Shown here piece after piece: positions 23,636-32,065 of a stretch of DNA of 64,000 bases; the stretch's first letter is position 1; the number at the start of each line of letters is the position of its first letter. Below the pieces are notes generated by a model. It did no database searches and had not been told where the DNA came from. It worked only from the letters and a program-made list of their open reading frames with translations. Source of the DNA: a virus. The position numbers were made by a program, and so were the translations under genes. The stretch is taken from positions 229,621 through 293,620 of IMG/VR virus record IMGVR_UViG_3300034072_000926. One strand, 5' to 3'.

Positions 23636-24400
23636 TTATTTCCACCTTTTTACGACACGGAGGCAACGAGCGGTCTGGTCATAGAGAACATCTAAAGCGC
23701 CAGGATCCAAAATAGCATCCTTATGCACCGCTGAATAACTCATGCTCTGTGAGGGAGCCTCAGGGGCAGGAAGGCCGGATTCTTTCGCATCCCTCTTGGC
23801 TTTCTTGTAAGCGGCTTCAGTTTCTGCCAGAGCTTGGTCCATATCGTCAACCAATTCATCATTGGTTCCCTTAACAACCATCATCCTCTTGCTTGCGATG
23901 AAGTCAATGACCTTGGCATAATCGTCCAAGTTGTCAAACTCGATGATAGCAACTGTTCGCTCATCATTGTTCACAAAATCCCAACGACGCTTTAGTGCTT
24001 CATGGGCTTTGGTAACGAAACTTGCATCGGCAAAATTGATATAGGTGTCAGTCTTAGACATCCAAGGAATGCCCTTATACATCAGCACACCGAGAGCAGC
24101 ATCTAGCTCTTCACTGGTCGCAAACTGAATCGAATTGTCTGGAATACCATCTGCCGAAGATTCTTCACTACCCATGTCATCCATCGCAGCATCGAGATCA
24201 ACCTCGACTTCATCTTCTACGACTTGTGGCTTTGGAGACTTCTTGGCACGAGTTTCGAGTTCTTTGACCTCGGTTGCCTCCAGTGCCATTTCTTCTGATA
24301 CGATTCGGATTGCGCTTTCGAGCAATTCGCCCTTAGTCATATGACGGGCAACACGGAACTGGGCCTCGGTCACTAGGGCTTCAAAGATTAGATCTTTCAT
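23636..24400 (-). CDS. Hypothetical acidic protein
   Basis: The 254-residue product has an N-terminal helical region, a long acidic linker (about 60-90, rich in D/E) and a globular C-terminal half. No family is recognised. The linker looks like those that join a binding peptide to a domain. AGGAGG precedes the ATG, and a late-promoter-like box lies at 24425-24432. Confidence 0.6.
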   Translation of the reverse strand: MKDLIFEALVTEAQFRVARHMTKGELLESAIRIVSEEMALEATEVKELETRAKKSPKPQVVEDEVEVDLDAAMDDMGSEESSADGIPDNSIQFATSEELDAALGVLMYKGIPWMSKTDTYINFADASFVTKAHEALKRRWDFVNNDERTVAIIEFDNLDDYAKVIDFIASKRMMVVKGTNDELVDDMDQALAETEAAYKKAKRDAKESGLPAPEAPSQSMSYSAVHKDAILDPGALDVLYDQTARCLRVVKRWK

Positions 24401-24424
24401 GGGATACCTCCTAAAGGTTATCCC

Positions 24425-24432
24425 GTATTTAC
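24425..24432 (-). promoter_or_regulatory. T4-type late promoter-like box
   Basis: The minus strand reads GTAAATAC, 25 bases before the ATG at 24400 and next to the stop of the upstream gene. Confidence 0.5.
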
Positions 24433-24701
24433 AACTTTAAGGGAATCATTCCTGCCCAAGTGATCTTGAACAACATAGCATCCTGTGGATCTGCAAACCA
24501 AACACCATCGTCGTGCGGATTGACATCTCCTTTGCAATTATCAAGGAGCCATTCTCTGATGTTATCGTCCCAGAACACCGCAAGCTGATCATCATGCTTT
24601 TGTGTCATCTTCCGACGAGGAGGAAGACCAAGATCTTCCCAGAATACCGTTACACTTCGAAGCGTAATGACAATCGGATCAAAGTCCTCTGACTCACTCA
24701 T
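24429..24701 (-). CDS. FKLTW-family small protein
   Basis: A 90-residue acidic member with helix IREWLLDNCKG, strand DGVWFADP, the signature QDAMLFKITW and eight further residues. It overlaps the membrane-bound paralogue upstream by 4 bases, so the two are coupled. Confidence 0.72.
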   Translation of the reverse strand: MSESEDFDPIVITLRSVTVFWEDLGLPPRRKMTQKHDDQLAVFWDDNIREWLLDNCKGDVNPHDDGVWFADPQDAMLFKITWAGMIPLKL

Positions 24702-25123
24702 CCCCAGGCCAACTTGAACATTGCTGCATCACCCTTACGGCGGAATTTATAGCGGTAGGGATTGATCTTGATGTAGCCGGCTTTCGAACAACTGGCAACC
24801 CATTCAGCAATCTCTTTGCGAATGTCTTCGGGAGACTCGCCTGCAATCTCACGATTCGCTAGTTTCGGAGTGTCGGCGGTTATCACAGTCCCATAGAAGA
24901 CAGACCACCAAAGCTTCGGGTTCCGCTGCTTCATGAACATACCGGTCAGAAACAATATAAACGGCATTGCCATAACCCATAGGTCAGGAGTCTTCATAGG
25001 ATTGCCCATGAGCACACCGATACTGATTGGGATATAGAGCCCGGCCGAAACCGCAACAGTGCTCATAAAGAGTGGACCACCATCGCTGGCCATGATCCAC
25101 TCTTTAAAGGACGTCTTAGCCAT
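24698..25123 (-). CDS. Membrane-anchored FKLTW-family protein
   Basis: The 141-residue protein has two hydrophobic membrane segments (about 18-40 and 48-64). A soluble part follows with helix IRKEIAEWVASCSKAGYIK and the ending GDAAMFKLAWG. It is thus the family domain joined to a membrane anchor, placing at least one member at the envelope. It overlaps neighbours by 1-4 bases (TAATG, ATGA). Confidence 0.7.
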   Translation of the reverse strand: MAKTSFKEWIMASDGGPLFMSTVAVSAGLYIPISIGVLMGNPMKTPDLWVMAMPFILFLTGMFMKQRNPKLWWSVFYGTVITADTPKLANREIAGESPEDIRKEIAEWVASCSKAGYIKINPYRYKFRRKGDAAMFKLAWG

Positions 25124-25545
25124 TACCAGCTGGCTTCTACCGTGATCGCGATGATCTCGCCATATTCGGTAGTGACCTTGCCCTTGAGGCTCTTGCGCTC
25201 ATCGGCCCAGAAGTCGTTCTCATATTCACGAACTTCGCGATCCGTGCCACAAAGCTTGTTGCCCTCGTCGTCTTCGCTGGGACGATGAGTGGACAGACGA
25301 GTCCAATTCGAGGCTTCGAAGATTGCTGGCCAGAACTTCTGCTGCATTTCGCCGCTCTGTTCCTTGGTCACAATGTTGAACTGATTGCGGACCAGTTCAG
25401 GCTCGTCCTTGATCTTGTCCATCAGAGCCTGGAGACATTCCGAACTCGTGAACTTCTTGATCTTGCCGTCTTCATCGTCGCCGAAATAGCCGCCACCGAG
25501 GCCAGTAACGCCGATCCCTGCAATTGGATGAATGATATTGCTCAT
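25123..25545 (-). CDS. Hypothetical protein
   Basis: The 140-residue product has a Gly-rich N-terminus (GIGVTGLGGGYFG) and an acidic body. No function is recognised. GGAGG lies upstream of the ATG. It sits between two membrane-protein genes in an overlapping operon starting at ligA. Confidence 0.6.
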   Translation of the reverse strand: MSNIIHPIAGIGVTGLGGGYFGDDEDGKIKKFTSSECLQALMDKIKDEPELVRNQFNIVTKEQSGEMQQKFWPAIFEASNWTRLSTHRPSEDDEGNKLCGTDREVREYENDFWADERKSLKGKVTTEYGEIIAITVEASW

Positions 25546-25805
25546 ATTTGCCTCCTGTAATCTGGCTTATGGATGCGCTTCAAATCTCGCACAACATCAT
25601 CCAGAAGCCCCAAACCCAGTATAACAAGAATCATACCATAAAACAAGAATCCCCAGGTCGGTGCATTGCCCTTAAAGGCAGACCAAGCAAAGAGAACCCC
25701 CTTGCAGCAGAACCCATAAAGTGCAAGGCTTGCGAGGAGAGAAACGAACCCTCTGATCCGTTCCTTCCTTCGCAGCTTTTTACGCAGTTGGCCTACTGTG
25801 AGCAT
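25542..25805 (-). CDS. Small membrane protein
   Basis: With the ATG at 25805 the product has 87 residues: a basic N-terminus (RKKLRRKERIRG) and two hydrophobic segments (about 20-42 and 50-70). This is consistent with a two-helix inner-membrane protein. Its start shares one base with the ligA stop (TGATG). No specific function. Confidence 0.6.
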   Translation of the reverse strand: MLTVGQLRKKLRRKERIRGFVSLLASLALYGFCCKGVLFAWSAFKGNAPTWGFLFYGMILVILGLGLLDDVVRDLKRIHKPDYRRQI

Positions 25806-27796
25806 CAGCCCCACTTGGCCTTTGCTTCGACAATGCTGATCACATTGTCGCTGCCGATGAGCTGTCGAGCCTTGACCAGCTTGCTCGAATTGCCAGTGGG
25901 GTCCTTGGCCACGAGGTAGGTCGTATCCTTGTTGATCGAGCTGCCGATACGACCGCTACGGGCTTCAATCTTGGCCTCGAGTTCCTTGTCACGAATGCCG
26001 GTGAAGACTACCGTCACGCCATCGAGGTCGCCACCAACAACCTTTTCCTTGGGAGCAACGAGCGTATAATAGCCGTCGATGTCGTCGAGGAATGCACGGA
26101 AAGCCGGCAAGTTGTCCACGATGGTAGTCGCAATGGTCGTGCCGAAGCCTTCGACCGCGGCGATTTTCTTAGCCAGTTCCGCGTTGGGAGTATCGACCAG
26201 AACCACTTCGTTGCCCAGAGCCTCAATGAGCTTGGTCATCTTCCGGCGCCCGATGCCGCGACCGAGCAAGTTGGACGACCCGGCGAGGATGCCCAGTTCC
26301 ACGTTGGCCAGCTTTGCCTTCAGACCTTCATAGATCTTCTTGCCCGCCGAATCACCAACAGCCGCCTTCAGTTCAGCTTCAGTGGCCTTGATGATCGCCG
26401 TCGGATTGGTCAGACCGGCATCGAAGAGCTTCTCGATGCTGCCCTCGCGCAGATGAGCCGTATCCAGTCCACCGCTGCCGAACATTGCAGCGATGATCTC
26501 CAGCTGAACAGCCTTGTTGTTCGAGGTGTCGGTCATAACCAGATCGACCTGACCATCCGTCCATTCCATCGGACCGAATTCGCTCTCAAGCGGTTCCTGC
26601 CAGACCGAAGCCGGTTCGACAACCTTCTGGATGAAGGGGATCACATCGCCGGAGCGCGTGATCTGAATCTTGGCGCCTGGGCCAATCAGCTTGTCGCGAA
26701 TGAACTTGGCGTTGAAACCGGTTGCGTAGGTGATCGTTACCCCGACGAGATCGACGGGCTTGATTTCCACACGCGGCTTGAGATAGCCGGCCTTGCTGGG
26801 GTTCCAGTGAACCTTGACCACTTCAGCGATTGCCACGTTGTCGTCGCTGCCGATTTTGAACTTGCGCGAATACATGGGGTTGATCGACGAACTGTTGCGA
26901 CGCAGGTTGTCTCGCAAAGTCGCATCATCGAGATCGATTACCAGGCCGTCGATTGCCGTCTTGGTTTCCGCACGACGCTTTGCCAGCAGAGCGGTCAGGA
27001 ATTCGTCGGTGAGTTCACGACCATATGCCGTAACATACGGAGTAACTTCGTAGCCTGCCGCTTCCAGTGCCTTGAACTGTGCCAGCTTGCCCATCTTGGG
27101 CGAGACAATCGAGGTCGCGATAACACGAACGTTATCGTAGAAGTCCTTCGGACTCTCGCTTGCGTTCATGCGTCCCGCAACATAGTTGCGAGCATTCTTG
27201 TAGACGCGACCACCATCGGCTTCGGCCTGTGCCTTCATTGCCGCGAAGGTTTCATCTTCCATGATAACTTCGAGGCGTACGTCGTATCCACCGATGTTCA
27301 TAACATCCAGCGAGCGGGGCATGTTCTTGATGCGCTTCATGTGTCGCGTGATATCCGCGCCCTGGAAGCCATTGCCGCGCGAATAAGCAATTCGGAGTTC
27401 GCCGTCCTTGGCATGACAGTTGAGAGCCGAAGTGCCGTCCTGTTTGTCCGAAATGACGAACAGTTCGTCTTCCCAACCGTTCGACTGGATCCACTTGATC
27501 GTGTCGCCCTCATAGACCTGGTCCAGAGAGCCCATCGGATGGGGAAGGTCGATTTTGCCGCCACGCACATCGGAGCCGACTGCCTCGAGGAACTTGTTCT
27601 TGGGATCGATGCTCTTCAGCATCTTCTCGAGCTCGTCATATTCGGCATCGCTGATGAACGATTCGCCGTCGCCGTTGTGATATTGATCCGACGCCTCGGT
27701 CAGAATGTGGACGAGCATATCAGGGGTGGCTTCAATCTCACCGCTGATGATCTGCTGGGATGCTTCGACCGCATCGAAAAGCTGAACCGTGGTCAT
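25805..27796 (-). CDS. ligA: NAD-dependent DNA ligase lacking the zinc finger
   Basis: The 663-residue protein has the LigA order. An NMN-binding Ia domain (ISDAEYDELEKML) is followed by the adenylation site KQDG with K118, GYDVRLEV and an OB-fold (SGDVIPFI). Helix-hairpin-helix repeats and a C-terminal BRCT domain (about 585-663; VTVVFTGIRDKELE) complete it. The four cysteines of the usual zinc finger between OB-fold and HhH are absent; that stretch has no Cys. The enzyme seals nicks using NAD+. T4 itself uses an ATP ligase. Promoter at 27828-27855. Confidence 0.93.
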   Translation of the reverse strand: MTTVQLFDAVEASQQIISGEIEATPDMLVHILTEASDQYHNGDGESFISDAEYDELEKMLKSIDPKNKFLEAVGSDVRGGKIDLPHPMGSLDQVYEGDTIKWIQSNGWEDELFVISDKQDGTSALNCHAKDGELRIAYSRGNGFQGADITRHMKRIKNMPRSLDVMNIGGYDVRLEVIMEDETFAAMKAQAEADGGRVYKNARNYVAGRMNASESPKDFYDNVRVIATSIVSPKMGKLAQFKALEAAGYEVTPYVTAYGRELTDEFLTALLAKRRAETKTAIDGLVIDLDDATLRDNLRRNSSSINPMYSRKFKIGSDDNVAIAEVVKVHWNPSKAGYLKPRVEIKPVDLVGVTITYATGFNAKFIRDKLIGPGAKIQITRSGDVIPFIQKVVEPASVWQEPLESEFGPMEWTDGQVDLVMTDTSNNKAVQLEIIAAMFGSGGLDTAHLREGSIEKLFDAGLTNPTAIIKATEAELKAAVGDSAGKKIYEGLKAKLANVELGILAGSSNLLGRGIGRRKMTKLIEALGNEVVLVDTPNAELAKKIAAVEGFGTTIATTIVDNLPAFRAFLDDIDGYYTLVAPKEKVVGGDLDGVTVVFTGIRDKELEAKIEARSGRIGSSINKDTTYLVAKDPTGNSSKLVKARQLIGSDNVISIVEAKAKWG

Positions 27797-27827
27797 CTAA
27801 ACTCCTTGTGTTTCCGATCTATATCAC

Positions 27828-27855
27828 GTGATAACACAGGTTATTCAGAAGTCAA
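27828..27855 (-). promoter_or_regulatory. Sigma70-like promoter for ligA
   Basis: On the minus strand TTGACT (27850-27855) and TATCAC (27828-27833) are 16 bp apart; the -35 box lies in the 3' end of the upstream gene. Confidence 0.55.
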
Positions 27856-28233
27856 GCGGATTAGTTCTTTCTGGAGGGTTGCCATAGGCAAGTGCTTGGA
27901 AAGGCTGTTAAGGAGTATCCTACGATACCATAGATTCCATTCAAGGGCATTTGCGGAAAGAGCGGCCGCTTCAATAGCCTCGTCGGCTTCTTGGCCTTGA
28001 AGATTGCCACTTGATATACGCATGGCTAGGGAGAAGAAATCCCCAAAGGTAAAAGTGCCTGGCTCGGTATCTTCAGGATCGAGCGCAGGCACATTTGAGA
28101 TATTAAATGACAGAGATGTTGCTAGATCGAGTCCGATCCAGAATTCCTCACCATCCTCCCATGCCTCATTGATTGTTTGAACATGATCGGCGGTATTATC
28201 CATCAGTGAGAGAACAATATCTATAGGCTTCAT
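27841..28233 (-). CDS. Hypothetical protein
   Basis: A 130-residue acidic, mostly helical protein with no recognised family. It follows the RyR-domain gene by 7 bases and likely shares its transcript. Confidence 0.6.
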   Translation of the reverse strand: MKPIDIVLSLMDNTADHVQTINEAWEDGEEFWIGLDLATSLSFNISNVPALDPEDTEPGTFTFGDFFSLAMRISSGNLQGQEADEAIEAAALSANALEWNLWYRRILLNSLSKHLPMATLQKELIRLTSE

Positions 28234-28240
28234 TGTTCTC

Positions 28241-28840
28241 TCACTTAATCCATTTATTCAAATCATTTCTACTCACTACCACATAGCCTTGTTCGACAAG
28301 CATGTTCATGAACAAATGTGGCAATTCATAATCGACATTTCGATATTGTTCTGGTAGGTCTTCCCATGGGCGCATAAGCGGGTGTTGTTTACTCGTCTTA
28401 TCTTCCTTCAAACCAAATGACCAACCTCTGGCCGAACGTGCTTCATACCAGCGTTGGTGTTGGTGCTTAGCCAGCGTTACACAAAGAGAGTTGTAATCGT
28501 CCTCGTCCATTACAACAGCGTCAGCTGGACCTTGACGCGCGGATTTAACATCTTCAGAACTTGTTTCAATTTCGCCCTCAGGATATGCAGATTCAATTAT
28601 AGCCGTTTCATCTTCGGTGAGGTCACGGGTTAGTGGAATTTCATAATAGTGGGTGCCACTCTTTGTTTCTTTATGAACCATAAAGACTACATCGGGGTCA
28701 CCTTGAGGATTTGTTGTCTGCACACTGGATTGAACCCCAGATGGCAGATTGTTCTTTACACAATGATACCACGCGATAGCCTCCTCTTTCGAGAGAGGCT
28801 CGCTTGTTTTTAGTCGGATGAAGAGTGGAATCTCTGTCAT
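28241..28840 (-). CDS. RyR-domain protein
   Basis: The 199-residue product has a C-terminal half matching the RyR repeat: HQHQRWYEARSARGWSFG, then KQHPLMRPWEDLPEQYRNVD. In ryanodine receptors and in scattered bacterial and phage proteins this domain may bind nucleotides or proteins. The N-terminal half is a separate alpha/beta region. The start at 28840 is one base after the holin-like gene's stop; a longer start would run into that gene. Role in the phage unknown. Confidence 0.72.
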   Translation of the reverse strand: MTEIPLFIRLKTSEPLSKEEAIAWYHCVKNNLPSGVQSSVQTTNPQGDPDVVFMVHKETKSGTHYYEIPLTRDLTEDETAIIESAYPEGEIETSSEDVKSARQGPADAVVMDEDDYNSLCVTLAKHQHQRWYEARSARGWSFGLKEDKTSKQHPLMRPWEDLPEQYRNVDYELPHLFMNMLVEQGYVVVSRNDLNKWIK

Positions 28841-28841
28841 G

Positions 28842-29378
28842 TTAATACTTATCAGGCTCCGCATCTGGATTATCAATTCCTGCCGCAGTTGTCTGATCAA
28901 CAGCTGGATTATTACCACCCGTTACGTTGACCTGAGTCACTGGAGTAGGATTTGGATTCAGCTGGCTTGGCACATAATAGGTAGGAACCATCGTCGGAGT
29001 ATATGGAGAACGATCGCTCTCACCCGACTGACGAATGCTCTCAATCTGTGCGCTACCACGAGTCCATGCCGCAACACCAAGAATTGCACCGAAAGCAACG
29101 TGGAAGAGACCACTACCCTGCATAGTCAGAGGTTGCCAAGGCGTCCTGTTCTGGATTAACGCAACTGCAATCTGTGGATCCAAGTCCTTAATCGCAGCGG
29201 CCATCTGTGCCATGTTTGCACTCTTGAAGCCCATGAAAGCAGGGGCGACAATAAAGTCGAATACGCAGATTGCCAAATATACGACGGCGGCTGCTGGTCG
29301 CCAAGACCTATTCAGCCAGCCTTCGCCCTCTTCCAATGGATCGTATGGATCCTTCTTAATTTGCTTCTTCTTTGCCAT
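28842..29378 (-). CDS. Holin-like membrane protein
   Basis: The 178-residue protein has a first membrane segment preceded by LNRSWRP (VVYLAICVFDFIVAP), an amphipathic middle, and a second segment in GSGLFHVAFGAILGVAAW. It ends in a long polar tail rich in Pro/Asn/Thr. The 'W-x-LT...G-x-GLFH-x-x-FGAILG' pattern resembles phage holins that permeabilise the inner membrane for lysis. No endolysin is seen next to it, so the call is tentative. Confidence 0.55.
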   Translation of the reverse strand: MAKKKQIKKDPYDPLEEGEGWLNRSWRPAAAVVYLAICVFDFIVAPAFMGFKSANMAQMAAAIKDLDPQIAVALIQNRTPWQPLTMQGSGLFHVAFGAILGVAAWTRGSAQIESIRQSGESDRSPYTPTMVPTYYVPSQLNPNPTPVTQVNVTGGNNPAVDQTTAAGIDNPDAEPDKY

Positions 29379-29407
29379 GATAGCCGATCTCCCATTTGGG
29401 TTACCGG

Positions 29408-29415
29408 CTATTTAT
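29408..29415 (-). promoter_or_regulatory. T4-type late promoter-like box
   Basis: The minus strand reads ATAAATAG, 30 bases before the holin-like gene ATG. Confidence 0.55.
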
Positions 29416-29449
29416 GGTAAAACATTCAAATGTTATTCAACTCCGAATA

Positions 29450-31810
29450 TTATAATGTTGCTAGGTTGAAATAATCAATCGAAGCCAATATATTATTGGT
29501 TGTCCTGTTATAGAATCCTCCAATGCCCACGTGTGTTGGTCTAGCTGTTAGCCAAGTCGCTTGTTGTTCCGAACCTAATGTTACCCAATTTTTACCATCT
29601 CGGCTAACATATCCATATATGGTAGTGCCTATAATAGAAAGCCTCAACCACTCCCAGTATGTAGATGCCGTATTTGATGCGATAGTAGCACTGTATGTTG
29701 ATGGAGCCGCAGTTCTAGTGAAAGTAACATTCAAAGAGGCATTGAATTCATTTTGGATATTAATTAGCCTGTTATTAGAAGAATTAAAAAATCGTAATCC
29801 AAAACCGGCATAATTGCTCATAAGTGTCGTAGTATTATGATGTATGGTAACCTGACAGTTACCAGTGGTCGGCAGTTCAAATCCTTTACCAATTTGAACA
29901 TCGCCAGTTGCTGGTGTACCTAAATCTATACAAAGGCCTACTTCATTGTCATCTGTCAACGTCGGAGCAGTATTGCCCCAAGTGGTTGTAAAAATAGATG
30001 AAGTCGGCGGGCTCCAATACCAAGGCTTGCTAGATCCTGTGCCACTGCTATCCTTGGCTATCCAAAGATTGGATATACTATCAAATGTTAGAACTTGTCC
30101 GTGTGTCGGAGATAAGATACTTGTATCAGTTAATGAGGTTAAATTAGCAATTTCCCAACTTCCGTTTTTTCGCAAATATGATTTATTATCATTTGCGGGA
30201 TCAATCATCGAAGAATTCGGATCAAAGATTTCAACCCATGCATCAGATGTGCCAGGTTCGTCATTCGTGCCAGGAGTCAAGCAAAGCCAGGTTTTGCCAT
30301 TGTGATCAGCGGTGTCTCCGTGTTGATACGCATTAGCAGCAACCATGTCAGGATAGCTGATTGTGGAGAAGTGAGTGTTCTGGAATCCAGACTGATATGC
30401 ACGGTCACTGGTATAACGGAAACGAACAGTATGAGTGCCAACTGTGAGATTTTCTACTCGTTCCAACCAAACATCAGTGTGGTTCAGATAGTTGTATTTC
30501 TCAACACCATCGATCAGGAGTCGGAAACCATCATACCCTGGTTCACCCTGAGATTTGAATCGAACAGTGAGAGTCTTATTCTCTTCAGTTGCAATCACAA
30601 CAAATTCTAGCCAATAATCAGCAAAGTTGCCGAGATTGTCAGAGTTACCGAAACGTAATGCCTTAGTCGTCGATGGACCAGCATCCGGGTCATCTACGAT
30701 CGAACCAGGAGTGTTATTATTCCAAGTGAAATTAGAAGGCAATACCATGCTGTCAAAGGACTGTGTAATGGTTGCACTTGTTAGACCCCACGATGGGTAA
30801 TGGACCGTTGGATTGGTGTCACTACCTCCGCCACCTTCTGGTGGGTCAATCCATGCGGTATTAAAGTCTTCGCCGTTTACCTTCGAAAGAAGCTGTCCAG
30901 TGTAACCGCCGACTGGAACACCGTTGCCGTTGGTGCCATTGGTTCCATTAGTGCCTGCCGGACCTTGAGCACCCGTGTCACCCTTGTCACCCTTGTCGCC
31001 CTTTGGACCTTGGAGGGTTTCCATTACAATCCACTCTACGCCATCCTGTGTAGAGTTGACTGCAAGAACATCACCTGCATGACCGGTCATATCTGGATAT
31101 TCAGCAGAACCTCCGCCTGAGGCATCCTGCCAAGTAGCATCACCATTCATATTTGAGTTCTTAGTTAGAACTTGACCAGTGGTGCCGCCATCAGGAACAC
31201 CATTGCCGCCGGTCTGATCTGCCCAGATAACATCTCCGGAAGTTGCAGAAGCCTTAGTCAATACCTGACCCTGGTTACCACCATTAGGAAGTTCGGGCGA
31301 ACCTTCGCTACCTGCTGGAAGATCCAACCAAGCAAAATCACCATCAGTCGCAGAGGTCTTACCAAGGAACTGACCCTGGTTACCACCGAGCGGAACAGTA
31401 TAGTCGCTCAAGTAGTCAGGAGTTACCCAGATAGTATCGTAGTTTGCACCAGATGCCTTAGTTAGCACCTGTCCTTGAGCGCCGCCTGCTGGAACACCTT
31501 CACCGTCAACACCATCAGTTCCGTTTGTTCCATCAGCGCCGCGATCACCTGGATCGCCCTGGACACCACGTTGTCCGGTTTCGCCCTGTGGACCTTGATC
31601 GCCAGTATCACCCTTGACACCCTTAAGGCTGGCAATCCATTGTGCTTCGGTTCCTACAAAGCCGAGTTCAACGGCAGATTCATAAGCAGACTTGCCAGCA
31701 GCTTGGGTTCTAAGAACACGCCAAGCAACGCCAGTCCATTCCCATGACTTTAGTCCAACCGTATGGATTTGACCAACAGTTGGATTGGATGGGAAATTAA
31801 GTTCAGCCAT
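29450..31810 (-). CDS. Collagen-like tail fibre with lectin-like tip
   Basis: The 786-residue protein starts with a short head (FPSNPTVGQI), then a collagen stretch of Gly-x-x repeats (about 67-108). Roughly six copies follow of a unit with the pattern VP-x-GG-x-x-GQVLTK...D-x-x-W-x-D, then a second collagen block (GPKGDKGDKG). The large C-terminal region ends in a beta-rich LamG-like domain (IGTTIYGYVSRDGKNWVTLG). This is the layout of a trimeric fibre whose tip binds the cell surface. I chose 31810 over 31813 because GGAG then lies 6 bases upstream. Confidence 0.8.
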   Translation of the reverse strand: MAELNFPSNPTVGQIHTVGLKSWEWTGVAWRVLRTQAAGKSAYESAVELGFVGTEAQWIASLKGVKGDTGDQGPQGETGQRGVQGDPGDRGADGTNGTDGVDGEGVPAGGAQGQVLTKASGANYDTIWVTPDYLSDYTVPLGGNQGQFLGKTSATDGDFAWLDLPAGSEGSPELPNGGNQGQVLTKASATSGDVIWADQTGGNGVPDGGTTGQVLTKNSNMNGDATWQDASGGGSAEYPDMTGHAGDVLAVNSTQDGVEWIVMETLQGPKGDKGDKGDTGAQGPAGTNGTNGTNGNGVPVGGYTGQLLSKVNGEDFNTAWIDPPEGGGGSDTNPTVHYPSWGLTSATITQSFDSMVLPSNFTWNNNTPGSIVDDPDAGPSTTKALRFGNSDNLGNFADYWLEFVVIATEENKTLTVRFKSQGEPGYDGFRLLIDGVEKYNYLNHTDVWLERVENLTVGTHTVRFRYTSDRAYQSGFQNTHFSTISYPDMVAANAYQHGDTADHNGKTWLCLTPGTNDEPGTSDAWVEIFDPNSSMIDPANDNKSYLRKNGSWEIANLTSLTDTSILSPTHGQVLTFDSISNLWIAKDSSGTGSSKPWYWSPPTSSIFTTTWGNTAPTLTDDNEVGLCIDLGTPATGDVQIGKGFELPTTGNCQVTIHHNTTTLMSNYAGFGLRFFNSSNNRLINIQNEFNASLNVTFTRTAAPSTYSATIASNTASTYWEWLRLSIIGTTIYGYVSRDGKNWVTLGSEQQATWLTARPTHVGIGGFYNRTTNNILASIDYFNLATL

Positions 31811-31821
31811 CATTTTCTCCT

Positions 31822-32001
31822 TTAGGCGATCTCTACCCAGACAGGCCCATTAGTATCTAGGATGTAGATATAGATGGCCATTGACTCGGGATCGAACCAG
31901 ACTTGATTGATTTCGGGATTTTCAGGTGCTTCGGTCGAAACACTGAATGGTTGTTTTAGGGCAACCAACAATCCAGTAATTTGTTTCATTTGGAGCTGCA
32001 T
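31822..32001 (-). CDS. Small virion-associated hypothetical protein
   Basis: From the ATG at 32001 (AGGGGA 7 bases upstream) the product is 59 residues and starts MQLQMKQITGLLVAL. It has a segment INQVWFDPESMAIYIY ending in W-V-E-I-A, a small beta module common in fibre proteins. It sits between two fibre genes, so it may be a fibre connector or chaperone. Confidence 0.55.
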   Translation of the reverse strand: MQLQMKQITGLLVALKQPFSVSTEAPENPEINQVWFDPESMAIYIYILDTNGPVWVEIA

Positions 32002-32023
32002 GGATGATCCCCTAGATATGGTT

Positions 32024-32055
32024 AGAGCGTGGAAAGAACTAACTCTCCACGCTCT
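32024..32055 (-). terminator. Hairpin between fibre genes
   Basis: A 10-bp stem (32024-32033 with 32046-32055) lies downstream of the stop at 32066 and just after a TTAAATAG box. It probably shapes the 3' end or 5' leader of adjacent fibre transcripts. Confidence 0.5.
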
Positions 32056-32061
32056 ATTTAA
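32054..32061 (-). promoter_or_regulatory. T4-type late promoter-like box
   Basis: The minus strand reads TTAAATAG, 53 bases before the ATG at 32001. Confidence 0.4.
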
Positions 32062-32065
32062 TCGT

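Noticed and set aside
26453-28000. Long plus-strand frame opposite ligA (515 codons)
   Set aside because: It is an antisense shadow of the ligase gene, which has clear motifs.
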